Under the pieces are notes generated by a model. That model saw only the letters and a list, made by a program, of their open reading frames with translations. It was not told where the DNA came from and made no database searches. Positions 38,443 through 46,704 of a stretch of DNA of 64,000 nucleotides are shown piece by piece; position 1 is the first letter of the stretch, and the number at the start of each line of letters is the position of its first letter. The DNA is from an uncultured Pelagibacteraceae bacterium (GTDB taxonomy: Bacteria; Pseudomonadota; Alphaproteobacteria; Pelagibacterales; Pelagibacteraceae): positions 62,001 to 126,000 of the forward strand of contig CACJPW010000001.1 in NCBI GenBank assembly GCA_902595375.1, given 5' to 3'. The position numbers were made by a program, and so were the translations under genes.

Positions 38443-39370
38443 ATTGAGCTTTTTGTAGCACAGACTTACTTGCTTTTGGGTATTCTTTTTTAAGACCTAC
38501 AATCATTTTACACCCTTGATCTTTCTCACCTAATTGTACCATTGTAATACCCAATTTTAAAAGATTGTCAGGTGCTTTTGTGCTTTTTGGATAATTTTGA
38601 TATCCATCTAAGTAAGCAGTTGCGGCGTCAGAATACAATTGTCTTATCCTAAAAGTTTCACCGTACCAGTACTGTGCGCTTCCTGCCAAATTATGATCTT
38701 TATTTTTATCTATAAATTCTTTTAAGGCTAGCTCAGCAGTTTCATAATCTCCTATTTTCATAAAACTTACTGCAAATTCATATTGTTCCTCTGCACTTTT
38801 TTCTGGCAACAAAGATTGTTTGTTTTCAGGTTCCTCTTCAATAACAGCCTTTGCGCTTTCAATAGAGTTGATTGCTTGTTGTTTGGGTAAATTTGAAGTG
38901 CTGTAACCTGGGTTCGCACCGAAATCTTGTGGTTTGCTAGTACCAGGTAAGTTTGTATTTTTTTGTGTGACAACAGTTGTTTCGTTATTTTCTAAATCTG
39001 AAATTCTAAGTTGAGTATCTGATTGAATTTTTGTGACTCGACTTGATAACTTATCTAATTTGAAGTTAACTTCCTCATATTTATTTGTTAATTCTCTAAA
39101 TTGATTTTCAATTTCATTAAGTTTTAATAAATGCTTAGTTAGAATATCTTCGTTTAAGCCATCGGCTTTCATTGAGTTAGAATTTGTTGAGCTGGAAATA
39201 TCGGATTTTTGGTAGACTGCTTTCTCTAAAGTTTTTAAGTCTTTTAATATTACTTGTATTTGATCTACTACTGATTGAAGATAAACCTCTTCTTCCTCTG
39301 CTTTTGCTAAGCTGATAATAAAAAACGAAGCTAATAAAAAAATAATTATTTTTTTGAACAAATTGCTCAT
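38414..39370 (-). CDS. cpoB: Tol-Pal system protein CpoB/YbgF
   Basis: The 318-residue periplasmic protein has a signal peptide (about 1-24, ending SLAKA), an N-terminal coiled coil (about 30-115) and C-terminal TPR repeats (AEEQYEFAVSFMKIGDYETAELALKEF onwards). CpoB coordinates peptidoglycan synthesis with Tol-Pal constriction at division. It lies just downstream of pal but beyond a strong hairpin, so it may have its own promoter. Confidence 0.9.
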   Translation of the reverse strand: MSNLFKKIIIFLLASFFIISLAKAEEEEVYLQSVVDQIQVILKDLKTLEKAVYQKSDISSSTNSNSMKADGLNEDILTKHLLKLNEIENQFRELTNKYEEVNFKLDKLSSRVTKIQSDTQLRISDLENNETTVVTQKNTNLPGTSKPQDFGANPGYSTSNLPKQQAINSIESAKAVIEEEPENKQSLLPEKSAEEQYEFAVSFMKIGDYETAELALKEFIDKNKDHNLAGSAQYWYGETFRIRQLYSDAATAYLDGYQNYPKSTKAPDNLLKLGITMVQLGEKDQGCKMIVGLKKEYPKASKSVLQKAQYEQKKFKCS

Positions 39371-39391
39371 ACAATTTACTTAGTTATATAA

Positions 39392-39440
39392 AATGGCAAA
39401 AAAAAGACCCTTTAAAATAATCATTTTTAAAGGGTCTTTG
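39392..39440 (-). terminator. Strong Rho-independent terminator after pal
   Basis: A perfect 15-bp stem (39403-39417 with 39425-39439; AAAGACCCTTTAAAA and complement) closes a 7-nt loop. On the minus strand it is followed by a run of eight T. It separates tolQRAB-pal from cpoB-tilS-ftsH. This is the clearest intrinsic terminator in the window. Confidence 0.88.
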
Positions 39441-39454
39441 ATATTAATTTTTTA

Positions 39455-39931
39455 TTAGTTAACTTTAACTGTAACTGATCTTCTGTTTTGCGACCATGAG
39501 ATCGGTGAAGATTTCGGATTTACTGGCTTCTCTTTTCCATAACTAATTACAGAAATTCTTTTACCAGATATACCATAAGTCATTAAATAATCTCTAGCCG
39601 CGTTAGCTCTTCTTTCTCCTAAAGCTAAGTTATATTCTCTTGTACCTCGCTCATCGGCATGACCTTCAATAGTTACATTAAGGTTCTTATTTTTTCTAAG
39701 ATAAGTAGCTTGTTTTCTTAGAGTAGCTCTCGAAGCTGTAGTTAAAGACGACTTATTCGTAGCAAAAAATACTCTATCAGGAACACCTGAAGCTAAGTAT
39801 TCAACTGTTTCTTTACCAGTGTAAACATCACCTTCAATATCAGCTGATTTTTTAGCAGTTGAACACGCACTTAAAATTAAAGTTGTGAAGATTACTAAAA
39901 ATATGTTTTTTAAATTCGAATTTAATGTCAT
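39455..39931 (-). CDS. pal: Peptidoglycan-associated lipoprotein
   Basis: The 158-residue protein has a lipoprotein signal with lipobox LSAC (Cys23), so it is anchored in the outer membrane. The OmpA-like domain (about 60-158) includes TIEGHADERGTREYNLALGERRA, which binds meso-DAP peptidoglycan. Pal links outer membrane to cell wall and interacts with TolB, the gene before it. A long T-rich terminator hairpin follows. Confidence 0.97.
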   Translation of the reverse strand: MTLNSNLKNIFLVIFTTLILSACSTAKKSADIEGDVYTGKETVEYLASGVPDRVFFATNKSSLTTASRATLRKQATYLRKNKNLNVTIEGHADERGTREYNLALGERRANAARDYLMTYGISGKRISVISYGKEKPVNPKSSPISWSQNRRSVTVKVN

Positions 39932-40006
39932 TTTTTCCCCTAGGTTTAGCTTGGTTAAACCAAATTATTTGATGTTATTCAAGCATATTTTACATAAAAT
40001 ATTACT

Positions 40007-41344
40007 TTACTTTGATAATAATGAGGACCAAGATGGGTCTGAAGCATCGGTTTTAGTGGATAGCCTTCTTTCATTATAACCGGTAATATCTATTGACCAC
40101 AATTTTGCAGAAAATCCCTCACCTTTTGTTCCTGCTTTTGTTTCTCTATAAAAAACGAGAACTCTTCCATTGGGTGACCAAGATGGAGCTTCTTGGTAAT
40201 AATTTTCTGTAAGCAATCTTTCTCCAGATCCATCAACTCTCATAACTCCGATATAAAATCTTCCTTTATGCATTTTTGTAAAAGCAATTAAATCTCCTCT
40301 AGGCGACCAAACTGGAGTTCCATAAATTCCTTTTCCAAATGTAATTCTTTTTACATTTGAGCCATCGCTTCTCATAACGTATATTTGTTGTAGTCCACTT
40401 CTATCCGAATTAAAAGCTATAAATTTTCCATCTGGTGAAAATGAAGGTGATGTATCTATTGAAGAGTGATTAGTAATCCTCTCAACAACTCGTGTTTCTA
40501 AATCCATTGTGAAAATATCAGAATTACCATCTTTAGCAAAACTCATTATAATTTTTTTACCATCAGGAGAAAATCTTGGAGCGAATGTCATGCCTGGAAA
40601 GTTTCCAACGATTTCTTGGTTTCCAGTTTCAATATCTAATAAATAAACACGAGGTTTATTCCTAAAATAAGACATGTATGTTACCATTTGATTTGTCGGA
40701 TTAAATCTTGGAGTCAAAACCAGCTCGTTTCCTAAAGTTAGATATTTTATATTTGCTCCATCTTGATCCATGATTGCTAATTTTTTCACTCTTTGATTTT
40801 TTGGGCCACTTTCAGCTACATAAATAATCCTTGTATCAAAATATCCATCTTCACCTGTTAATCTTTCATAAATTTTATCTGATATTATATGTGCGACCCT
40901 TCTCCAGTTAGATGGAGTAGTTGTAAAAGCTAAAGCAGTCATTTCTTGTCCAGCTGTAAGATCCCAAAGTCTAAATTCTACTTTTAGTTTTTTATCTTTT
41001 ATTAATAGTTTACCGGTCACTAGAGCTTGAGCTTTAATCAGTCTCCAATCTTCAAACCTAGGTTTTAAATGAGCAATATCTGGTTTTTGAACAAAAGCGT
41101 CTTTTTTTAATGGATTAAATAATCCTGTATTTTTAAAATTTCTCTCTATTATTTGAGAAATATTTGAACCTAATTCCTTAACATTAATATCCGCGTGACT
41201 ATCAGATTTGATATCAACATGTAATGGAGAAACAGCGATCGGTAACGGGTCAAGATTTCCTCTGGTTATATCAACTTCAATTAAAGAATAAGATTTATTA
41301 AGAAAAAATAAATTAAAAAAAAATATATAAATAAATCTCTTCAT
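40007..41344 (-). CDS. tolB: Tol-Pal system periplasmic protein TolB
   Basis: The 445 residues start with a signal peptide (about 1-20) and an N-terminal alpha/beta domain. A six-bladed beta-propeller follows, with repeated [41 protein letters not shown] and [12 protein letters not shown] units. TolB shuttles between TolA and Pal in the periplasm. It is 1 nt downstream of tolA. Confidence 0.97.
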   Translation of the reverse strand: MKRFIYIFFFNLFFLNKSYSLIEVDITRGNLDPLPIAVSPLHVDIKSDSHADINVKELGSNISQIIERNFKNTGLFNPLKKDAFVQKPDIAHLKPRFEDWRLIKAQALVTGKLLIKDKKLKVEFRLWDLTAGQEMTALAFTTTPSNWRRVAHIISDKIYERLTGEDGYFDTRIIYVAESGPKNQRVKKLAIMDQDGANIKYLTLGNELVLTPRFNPTNQMVTYMSYFRNKPRVYLLDIETGNQEIVGNFPGMTFAPRFSPDGKKIIMSFAKDGNSDIFTMDLETRVVERITNHSSIDTSPSFSPDGKFIAFNSDRSGLQQIYVMRSDGSNVKRITFGKGIYGTPVWSPRGDLIAFTKMHKGRFYIGVMRVDGSGERLLTENYYQEAPSWSPNGRVLVFYRETKAGTKGEGFSAKLWSIDITGYNERRLSTKTDASDPSWSSLLSK

Positions 41345-41345
41345 T

Positions 41346-42155
41346 TTAACCTTTTAACATCTCTGCAGGATTGAAATTCAACTGTAAATCTTTCCATTTT
41401 TCGTATCCAGTTGGCGGAACTTTGAGTGGTTGACACAATCTAACAGCTCGCAACGCGCTTTCAGCTAAAACTTTATAGAATTTCTGACCTGGGCGGTTCA
41501 TACGCTCATGATCTAAAATTTCAGATTTCATTATTGTTCCATCTTTCTTTAATTGTAATTTTATTCTCACTAATAAATTATTATCATAAGGAAGTCCTAA
41601 AGGAATACTCCAACACCCAAAGATTTGTGCTCTAAGTGCATCCTCTTCTGATAAAGTAAGACCTGAGGCAAAAGTATTTTTTTTATTGCTCTGCGTAATT
41701 TTATTCTCACTTTTTTGGTCTGTAGCTTCAATTTCTTTAGCCTTATCTATTAAAGCAGCAATCTGATTTGTGTCTACAAGTTCTTTTTTTTCAAATTCTG
41801 ATGATTGTCTTATTTGTGGCTTAATTTCCTCAGGATTTTGTTTTTTTTTAACTATTTGTTTTTCCTCTTTTTTTTCGTTTGGCAAAGGAATTCTATCAGG
41901 TTTTTCTTTTGCTTTTGCTGCCGGTGGTGCTTGGTCAGAAACAACTCTCTCACTTTCTTTCTTTTTGTTTTCTTCAATAATTTTTCTCACTTTAGGAGCA
42001 TAGGGAATATTAGTTTTATCCGAAATCTGAATTAACTCAACGGATACTATTGGTGGTAAATCTATTGGTTCTCTAAGCATAAAAGGTAGGCTTATAACTG
42101 TTAATATTATCATTAATGAATGAAAGAATATTGAATAAAATAAATTTCTTAACAT
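41346..42155 (-). CDS. tolA: TolA-like energy-transducing envelope protein
   Basis: The 269 residues show one N-terminal membrane anchor (about 5-25), a charged Lys/Glu/Pro-rich linker (about 50-150) and a C-terminal TolA/TonB-like domain ([22 protein letters not shown], then [15 protein letters not shown]). TolA couples the TolQ/TolR proton motor to TolB-Pal. The linker is shorter than in E. coli. The gene order tolQ-tolR-tolA-tolB confirms the call. Confidence 0.9.
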   Translation of the reverse strand: MLRNLFYSIFFHSLMIILTVISLPFMLREPIDLPPIVSVELIQISDKTNIPYAPKVRKIIEENKKKESERVVSDQAPPAAKAKEKPDRIPLPNEKKEEKQIVKKKQNPEEIKPQIRQSSEFEKKELVDTNQIAALIDKAKEIEATDQKSENKITQSNKKNTFASGLTLSEEDALRAQIFGCWSIPLGLPYDNNLLVRIKLQLKKDGTIMKSEILDHERMNRPGQKFYKVLAESALRAVRLCQPLKVPPTGYEKWKDLQLNFNPAEMLKG

Positions 42156-42163
42156 AATTCATC

Positions 42164-42577
42164 CTAATTTTTGTATGGTTCAGAGATTAAGGCAACTTTT
42201 GAAAATCCAGACCCAGATAATGTTCCCATTACCTCAAGCACTCTTCCATAATTAATATTTTTATCTCCGCGAACATAAATTCTCGTATCTGTTCTATTTT
42301 TTGCAATTGCTAATAGTTTAGGAATCATTTTTTTATAAGTTACTTTGTGTTCTTGAATATAAATCTCACCTTTTGAGTTAATACTGATTGTTAGTGGCTC
42401 TTGATCATCAGGCAATGAGTCTGCAGCTGACTCTGGGAGATCTACTTGAACACCAACTGTTAGTAAAGGAGCAGTTACCATAAAGATGATTAAAAGCACT
42501 AGCATTACATCAACAAAAGGAGTTACGTTAATATCACTCATTGGTTCATTTTTTGAGCGATTGAATTTGAATGACAT
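42164..42577 (-). CDS. tolR: Tol-Pal motor subunit TolR
   Basis: The 137-residue ExbD/TolR protein has a short cytoplasmic start (SDINVTPFVDVMLVLLIIFMV) whose membrane-embedded Asp is the proton-path residue, one membrane helix, and a periplasmic domain. It works with TolQ (3 nt upstream) as a proton-driven motor. Confidence 0.96.
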   Translation of the reverse strand: MSFKFNRSKNEPMSDINVTPFVDVMLVLLIIFMVTAPLLTVGVQVDLPESAADSLPDDQEPLTISINSKGEIYIQEHKVTYKKMIPKLLAIAKNRTDTRIYVRGDKNINYGRVLEVMGTLSGSGFSKVALISEPYKN

Positions 42578-42580
42578 TGT

Positions 42581-43261
42581 TTAAATTATAGATAAAAATC
42601 TTTTTGAAAAGTTATCGATTTTTGAAAAATATCTTCGGGAATCACTGTTGAATTTGTTATAAGCTACAACCGCTGGAATTGCAGCCAATAGACCTAGTGC
42701 AGTGGCAAAAAGAGCCTCTGCTATTCCGGGCGCTACGATTGCTAAACTAGTATTCCTAGAGATAGCAATTGATTGAAAAGAATTCATTATTCCCCAAACT
42801 GTTCCAAATAAACCAATGAAAGGTGCAGTAGATCCAATTGTAGCAAGATAAGTGAAATTTTTCTCTACTTTTTTTAATTCATTATCGGTAGCAATTTCTA
42901 AAATTCTTTCAACTCTAGCTGCTTGAATTGCAGAGGATTGTCTTTTAGTTTTTAATAGTTCATTCATTGCAGCTTTAAATATCAACGTTGCAGGATCTTT
43001 AGAATTTGATGGTAGATTGCTATTAAAACTTTCGGCAGATTTAGATTTCCAAAATTTTTTTTCAAAATCTTCAGTTGATTTATTGATCGCTTTAAAAAGT
43101 TTGAATTTATCAAATATCAATGCCCAAGAAAAAATCGAACTAGCTATAAGTAATATTATTACAAATTTTACTACAAAATCAGCTCTGACAAAAAGGCTCC
43201 ACAAAGAAAAATCTGATGCTCCTCCTAAACCAACAATTTGAGATGCTATTTCCTGTTCCAT
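42581..43261 (-). CDS. tolQ: Tol-Pal motor subunit TolQ
   Basis: The 226-residue protein has three membrane helices: one near 30-50 and two in the C-terminal half (LATIGSTAPFIGLFGTVWGIMNSF, then APGIAEALFATALGLLAAIPAVVAYN). These are the ExbB/TolQ signatures. TolQ pentamers surround the TolR dimer. It begins the tolQRAB-pal operon; 57 bp separate it from the RuvC-like gene. Confidence 0.97.
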   Translation of the reverse strand: MEQEIASQIVGLGGASDFSLWSLFVRADFVVKFVIILLIASSIFSWALIFDKFKLFKAINKSTEDFEKKFWKSKSAESFNSNLPSNSKDPATLIFKAAMNELLKTKRQSSAIQAARVERILEIATDNELKKVEKNFTYLATIGSTAPFIGLFGTVWGIMNSFQSIAISRNTSLAIVAPGIAEALFATALGLLAAIPAVVAYNKFNSDSRRYFSKIDNFSKRFLSII

Positions 43262-43318
43262 CAGGGATGAATACTTTTAGAATGTGTCATGAATTTGGCG
43301 TTTTAAGCCAAATAAATA

Positions 43319-43810
43319 CTAATTTTTGTAATCTAATCTTGTATCTATATAAAATCTCGCAATTAAAATTGCGTCAGATTTATTTACATCTTTTTTTTTT
43401 GTTAATTGATTTGATATCGAAGGATACATTTCTATCACCTTAGTCCTACTTGAGTCCTTAGAGGAATTAATTAACTCAAAATGCTTTTTCCACTTTGAAG
43501 GTCTAACAAAAAAAATAGATAGATTAAGGGCTGCGCAAATACCTTTTATTGCACCAAAAGTTTGACCAAAATTAAACATGCTAGTTACTCCTTGACCTGG
43601 CATAGCGTTTACTTGCTCTACAACTACAGCTACTTCTTCATTGCTTTCCGTATTTTCTTTAATTAAGTTTACTAAATGGGCACTATTTAATTGTTTTTTA
43701 TTTTTTTTACCATCAGACATTACTGGCATATCAAATATTTTTAAGACTTTTTTATCTTCCAAAATTGCAATAGCACCGCTTAAGCCTGGATCAATTCCAA
43801 TAATTTTCAT
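43319..43810 (-). CDS. RuvC-like Holliday-junction nuclease family protein
   Basis: The 163-residue RNase H-fold protein has the first acidic motif in IIGIDPGLSGAIAIL, a second in VVVEQVNAMPGQGVTSMFNFGQ and a C-terminal DVNKSDAILIARF, as in RuvC-like resolvases. It lies exactly where alphaproteobacteria carry ruvC, between yebC and tolQ. The sequence resembles the phage-type RuvC-like branch more than canonical RuvC, and ruvA and ruvB do not follow. It probably cleaves branched DNA, but whether it replaces RuvC is not known. Confidence 0.75.
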   Translation of the reverse strand: MKIIGIDPGLSGAIAILEDKKVLKIFDMPVMSDGKKNKKQLNSAHLVNLIKENTESNEEVAVVVEQVNAMPGQGVTSMFNFGQTFGAIKGICAALNLSIFFVRPSKWKKHFELINSSKDSSRTKVIEMYPSISNQLTKKKDVNKSDAILIARFYIDTRLDYKN

Positions 43811-43812
43811 TT

Positions 43813-44535
43813 TTAAGTTTCAATATTTGCATTAGTAAATATGTTTTGCACGTCATCTAATTCTTCTAGGGCATTTAAAACTGCTAACATTTTTTTGCTC
43901 TGCTCTTTATTCAATTTTAAGTAATTTAAAGCTCTCCATTCTATCGAAGAATACAACAAACTATCAGTTCTTTTATCCAGAATTGTTTTAATTTTATAGA
44001 AATCCTCTTTTTTTGTAATTATTTCATAAATATTATTGATTTGAGAGCAATCGACAGCACCAGCATTAATTGAAATTTCAAAAACTTCGTCCTCTTTAAT
44101 TTTGTTGTTCTCAATATGAATTATACCGTAATTATTAAATAAGTGAGTTGTAGATCCTGACTCTCCTAACCTGCCACCATTTTTTTGTAAAATTGTTCTA
44201 ATGCTTGATGCTGATCTATTTTTATTATCAGTTAAAGTTTCGATAATTAGACCGGTATTGAATGGTCCAAAACCCTCATATCTTAAATTCTCATAATCTT
44301 TTCCGTTTAAAATTTCAGATTTGCTGATTGCTCTAGTAATGTTGTCTTTAGGCATATTAGCTTGTTTTGCTGCTTGGATAGCAGTTCGTAATCTAGGATT
44401 CATATCAGGGTCCTTGTCTCCAAGTTTTGCTGCAACTGTAATTTCTCTTGAAAGTTTTGAAAATATTTTAGATCTCTCTTTATCAGCTCTACCCTTTTTA
44501 TGTTTTATACCTGCCCAATGAGAGTGTCCTGCCAT
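43813..44535 (-). CDS. yebC: YebC/PmpR-family protein
   Basis: The 240-residue protein has the family start MAGHSHWAGIKHKKG, RLRTAIQAAKQANMPKDNI and YEGFGPFNTGLIIETLTDNKNR. YebC proteins are DNA- or ribosome-associated; recent work links family members to translation of proline stretches, older work to transcriptional control. The yebC-ruvC pairing is conserved. It begins 2 nt downstream of ymdB. Confidence 0.95.
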   Translation of the reverse strand: MAGHSHWAGIKHKKGRADKERSKIFSKLSREITVAAKLGDKDPDMNPRLRTAIQAAKQANMPKDNITRAISKSEILNGKDYENLRYEGFGPFNTGLIIETLTDNKNRSASSIRTILQKNGGRLGESGSTTHLFNNYGIIHIENNKIKEDEVFEISINAGAVDCSQINNIYEIITKKEDFYKIKTILDKRTDSLLYSSIEWRALNYLKLNKEQSKKMLAVLNALEELDDVQNIFTNANIET

Positions 44536-44537
44536 AT

Positions 44538-45344
44538 TTATTTTGTTAAACTACCGCCTAGTAACAACCTAGTAATTTTTTTTGCAAGTCCGGATTGTTT
44601 ATCTCCCTGGACAATAACCCCAGATAATGTCGCTTCACCTTTAGAAGGAAAATGTTTCTGAGCATCTTTTTCCTTAAAGAATTTTTTAATCGAATTTTCT
44701 TTATCCATCCCAATAACAGAGTTGTAATCCCCACACATACCTAAGTCTGTCTGATACGCTGTTCCGTTATCTAAAATTCTAGTATCGGCAGTTGGCACAT
44801 GAGTATGAGTACCAACTACACAAGTCGAATGACCGTCAAAAAAATGTCCCATTGCCATTTTTTCACTTGTAATTTCTCCATGAAAATCAATTATTGAAAA
44901 ATCTACATTTTTTTTCAAAATAATTTTTTTAGAAATATTTTTAGCAGTAAAAAAAACATCATTTGTTTTTTTCATAAAAACATTGCCCATCAAATTAATC
45001 ACGCCTATTTTAAATTTTTTATCTTTAGAATTGTATATACCGTAACCATTTCCTGGGGAACCCTCTACTAAGTTAGCTGGTCTAAGCAGTCTTTTTTCAT
45101 TTTCAATAAAAGATGTAGTTTCTTCTTTATCCCAAATATGATTTCCAGAAGTTATTACATCTATTCCAAGTGAAAAAAACTCTTTAGCAATTTCTTGAGT
45201 TATTCCTTTTCCATCATCTGCAGCATTTTCTCCGTTAATAATGGAAAAATTTATATCGTGTTCTTTTAATATATTCTTAAGGTTTTGTTTTACAACTTTT
45301 CTACCTGAAGATCCCATTACATCTCCAAGAATTAAAATATTCAT
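44538..45344 (-). CDS. ymdB: YmdB-family metallophosphoesterase
   Basis: The 268 residues fit the TIGR00282/YmdB group: MNILILGDVMGSSGRK, SIINGENAADDGKGI, DVITSGNHIWDKEE, IIDFHGEITSEK and the VVGTHTHVPTADTRIL metal motif. Members hydrolyse 2',3'-cyclic nucleotides or related phosphodiesters in vitro; the cellular substrate is uncertain. The ATG overlaps the upstream ligase stop by 1 nt. Confidence 0.9.
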   Translation of the reverse strand: MNILILGDVMGSSGRKVVKQNLKNILKEHDINFSIINGENAADDGKGITQEIAKEFFSLGIDVITSGNHIWDKEETTSFIENEKRLLRPANLVEGSPGNGYGIYNSKDKKFKIGVINLMGNVFMKKTNDVFFTAKNISKKIILKKNVDFSIIDFHGEITSEKMAMGHFFDGHSTCVVGTHTHVPTADTRILDNGTAYQTDLGMCGDYNSVIGMDKENSIKKFFKEKDAQKHFPSKGEATLSGVIVQGDKQSGLAKKITRLLLGGSLTK

Positions 45345-45889
45345 TAAATTATACCTTTTTCTGTAATTATATAGTCTAGTTTAAAGTCTTTGTTATTTAC
45401 TGGAAGTTTATGATATTTTTGAAAAGAAAAAGCAACACCGATAGTTATTAAATATTTTTTTTTACTAAAATTGTTAAGATAGTTATCATAAAAACCTTTC
45501 CCATACCCAATTCTTTGCTTGTATTTATCGTAGGCTAATAGTGGTAACAAAATAACATGTGGTATTATTTTTACAGATTTCTCTGGCTCCGGAACTCCAA
45601 ATTTATTCAAAAATATTACATCGTTTTTCTTCCATTTATAAAAATTCATAGATCTATTCGATTCTATTGCAGGTAATAAAATTTTAAATTTACGGAAATA
45701 ATCAATTTCAAAAATTTTGAAAATATTTAATTCATGGTTTGTGGGATAAAATATTGCAATATTTTTAATTCTTTTATGTGACTTTTTAATTAAATTGATT
45801 AGCGGTGAAAAAAAATCTTTTTTTATTTCAAAATAACCTGCTTTCCTTTTTCTTAAATATTTAGCTCTTAGCAACTTTTTTTCTTCCAT
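45344..45889 (-). CDS. fthC: 5-formyltetrahydrofolate cyclo-ligase
   Basis: The 181-residue protein has LLRAKYLRKRKAGY at the start and the family motif LLAYDKYKQRIGYGKGFYDNYL near residue 115. It converts 5-formyl-THF to 5,10-methenyl-THF, recovering folate. In many proteobacteria the 6S RNA gene sits between zapA and this gene; here the zapA stop and this ATG directly abut, so 6S RNA is not at this locus. Confidence 0.92.
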   Translation of the reverse strand: MEEKKLLRAKYLRKRKAGYFEIKKDFFSPLINLIKKSHKRIKNIAIFYPTNHELNIFKIFEIDYFRKFKILLPAIESNRSMNFYKWKKNDVIFLNKFGVPEPEKSVKIIPHVILLPLLAYDKYKQRIGYGKGFYDNYLNNFSKKKYLITIGVAFSFQKYHKLPVNNKDFKLDYIITEKGII

Positions 45890-46336
45890 TTATTGAATTT
45901 TGGATAAAGATTCTGTATTTAATATGATTTTTTCGAGTGATTGAGTTGTTTTATCTAACATTGCCTCATAGTGGGAATTATTTTCTTCAATAGCTTTCTT
46001 AAAATTTTCTAATTTTTGATTAAGATTGTTAATTTCAATATCTTTGTCATTTTTGTAATTAATTGCTAAAGATCTTATTTCTTTAAATTTATTTGAAATA
46101 TCATCTAGTTTTTTCTTTTGGTTTGTTACTTTTTGTTTAAGATCAAAATATTCATCTATTAATTTTATTGTTGTTATCAATAGAAGCTTATTCTCTCCTA
46201 TGTTTCCTAGCTTATCTTTAAGTTCAGAATATTTTTTATCTAAGAATTCTGTAAGTTTTTTTAAAGACTCTTCCTGCCCATCATCACAAGATAGTAGATA
46301 GTCTTTATTATTAAATTTTACGTTTACGTTTGCCAT
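45890..46336 (-). CDS. zapA: Cell division protein ZapA
   Basis: The 148-residue protein has the ZapA head domain (VNVKFNNKDYLLSCDDGQEE, SLKKLTEFLDKKYSELK) and a long C-terminal coiled coil (about 75-145). ZapA bundles FtsZ filaments at the Z ring. It is longer than E. coli ZapA because of the extended coiled coil. It overlaps the preceding coiled-coil gene by 13 nt. Confidence 0.88.
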   Translation of the reverse strand: MANVNVKFNNKDYLLSCDDGQEESLKKLTEFLDKKYSELKDKLGNIGENKLLLITTIKLIDEYFDLKQKVTNQKKKLDDISNKFKEIRSLAINYKNDKDIEINNLNQKLENFKKAIEENNSHYEAMLDKTTQSLEKIILNTESLSKIQ

Positions 46337-46647
46337 TTTTCTATGTCCGAAACTAAACTTTCCGTTTCTTTTGAAAGTTCTTCTATTTCTTGATTAAAAT
46401 TATCCTCTATTTCAGAACGTTTTTTTACCTCTAACATTAAATTTTTTATTTTAGCTTTTAAATACTCGTGTTCTCTTGCCAATTCTTGATTCTTGTTTTC
46501 AATTTCTATTTTTTTTCTTAAAATTTCATTTTTTTCAGTTTTTATTTTTTCAATCTCATAGTTTGGTTGTGAATAAGTTAAAGTAAGGGAGTCTAATTTA
46601 TTTATTAATTGATTTAAGTTTTTTTCTTTTTTTTCAATTATGCTCAT
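46324..46647 (-). CDS. Small coiled-coil protein upstream of zapA
   Basis: The 107 residues are almost entirely charged heptad-like sequence rich in Glu, Lys and Leu, with no signal peptide or membrane segment. Many alphaproteobacteria have a similar short coiled-coil gene (DUF4164-like) before zapA; I assign it by context rather than motif. The 13-nt overlap with zapA suggests coupled synthesis and a possible division role. Confidence 0.65.
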   Translation of the reverse strand: MSIIEKKEKNLNQLINKLDSLTLTYSQPNYEIEKIKTEKNEILRKKIEIENKNQELAREHEYLKAKIKNLMLEVKKRSEIEDNFNQEIEELSKETESLVSDIEKWQT

Positions 46648-46704
46648 AAAATATTATATCATAATATTGATATACTTAATTTAAGTCTATATAGGTTATT
46701 AAAA

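Noticed and set aside
41770..42035. Two plus-strand ORFs of 76-77 codons opposite tolA
   Set aside because: They are antisense to the Lys/Glu-rich linker of TolA, give Ser/Phe-rich sequence and match no family; shadows of a real gene.
43293..43313. Hairpin ATTTGGC...GCCAAAT between the RuvC-like gene and tolQ
   Set aside because: The stem is only 7 bp and no T run follows on either strand, so a terminator or known RNA motif cannot be supported.
46667..46693. TTGATA...TATATA promoter before tkt
   Set aside because: The spacer is only 15 nt and AT-rich background makes such matches common, so it was not listed.
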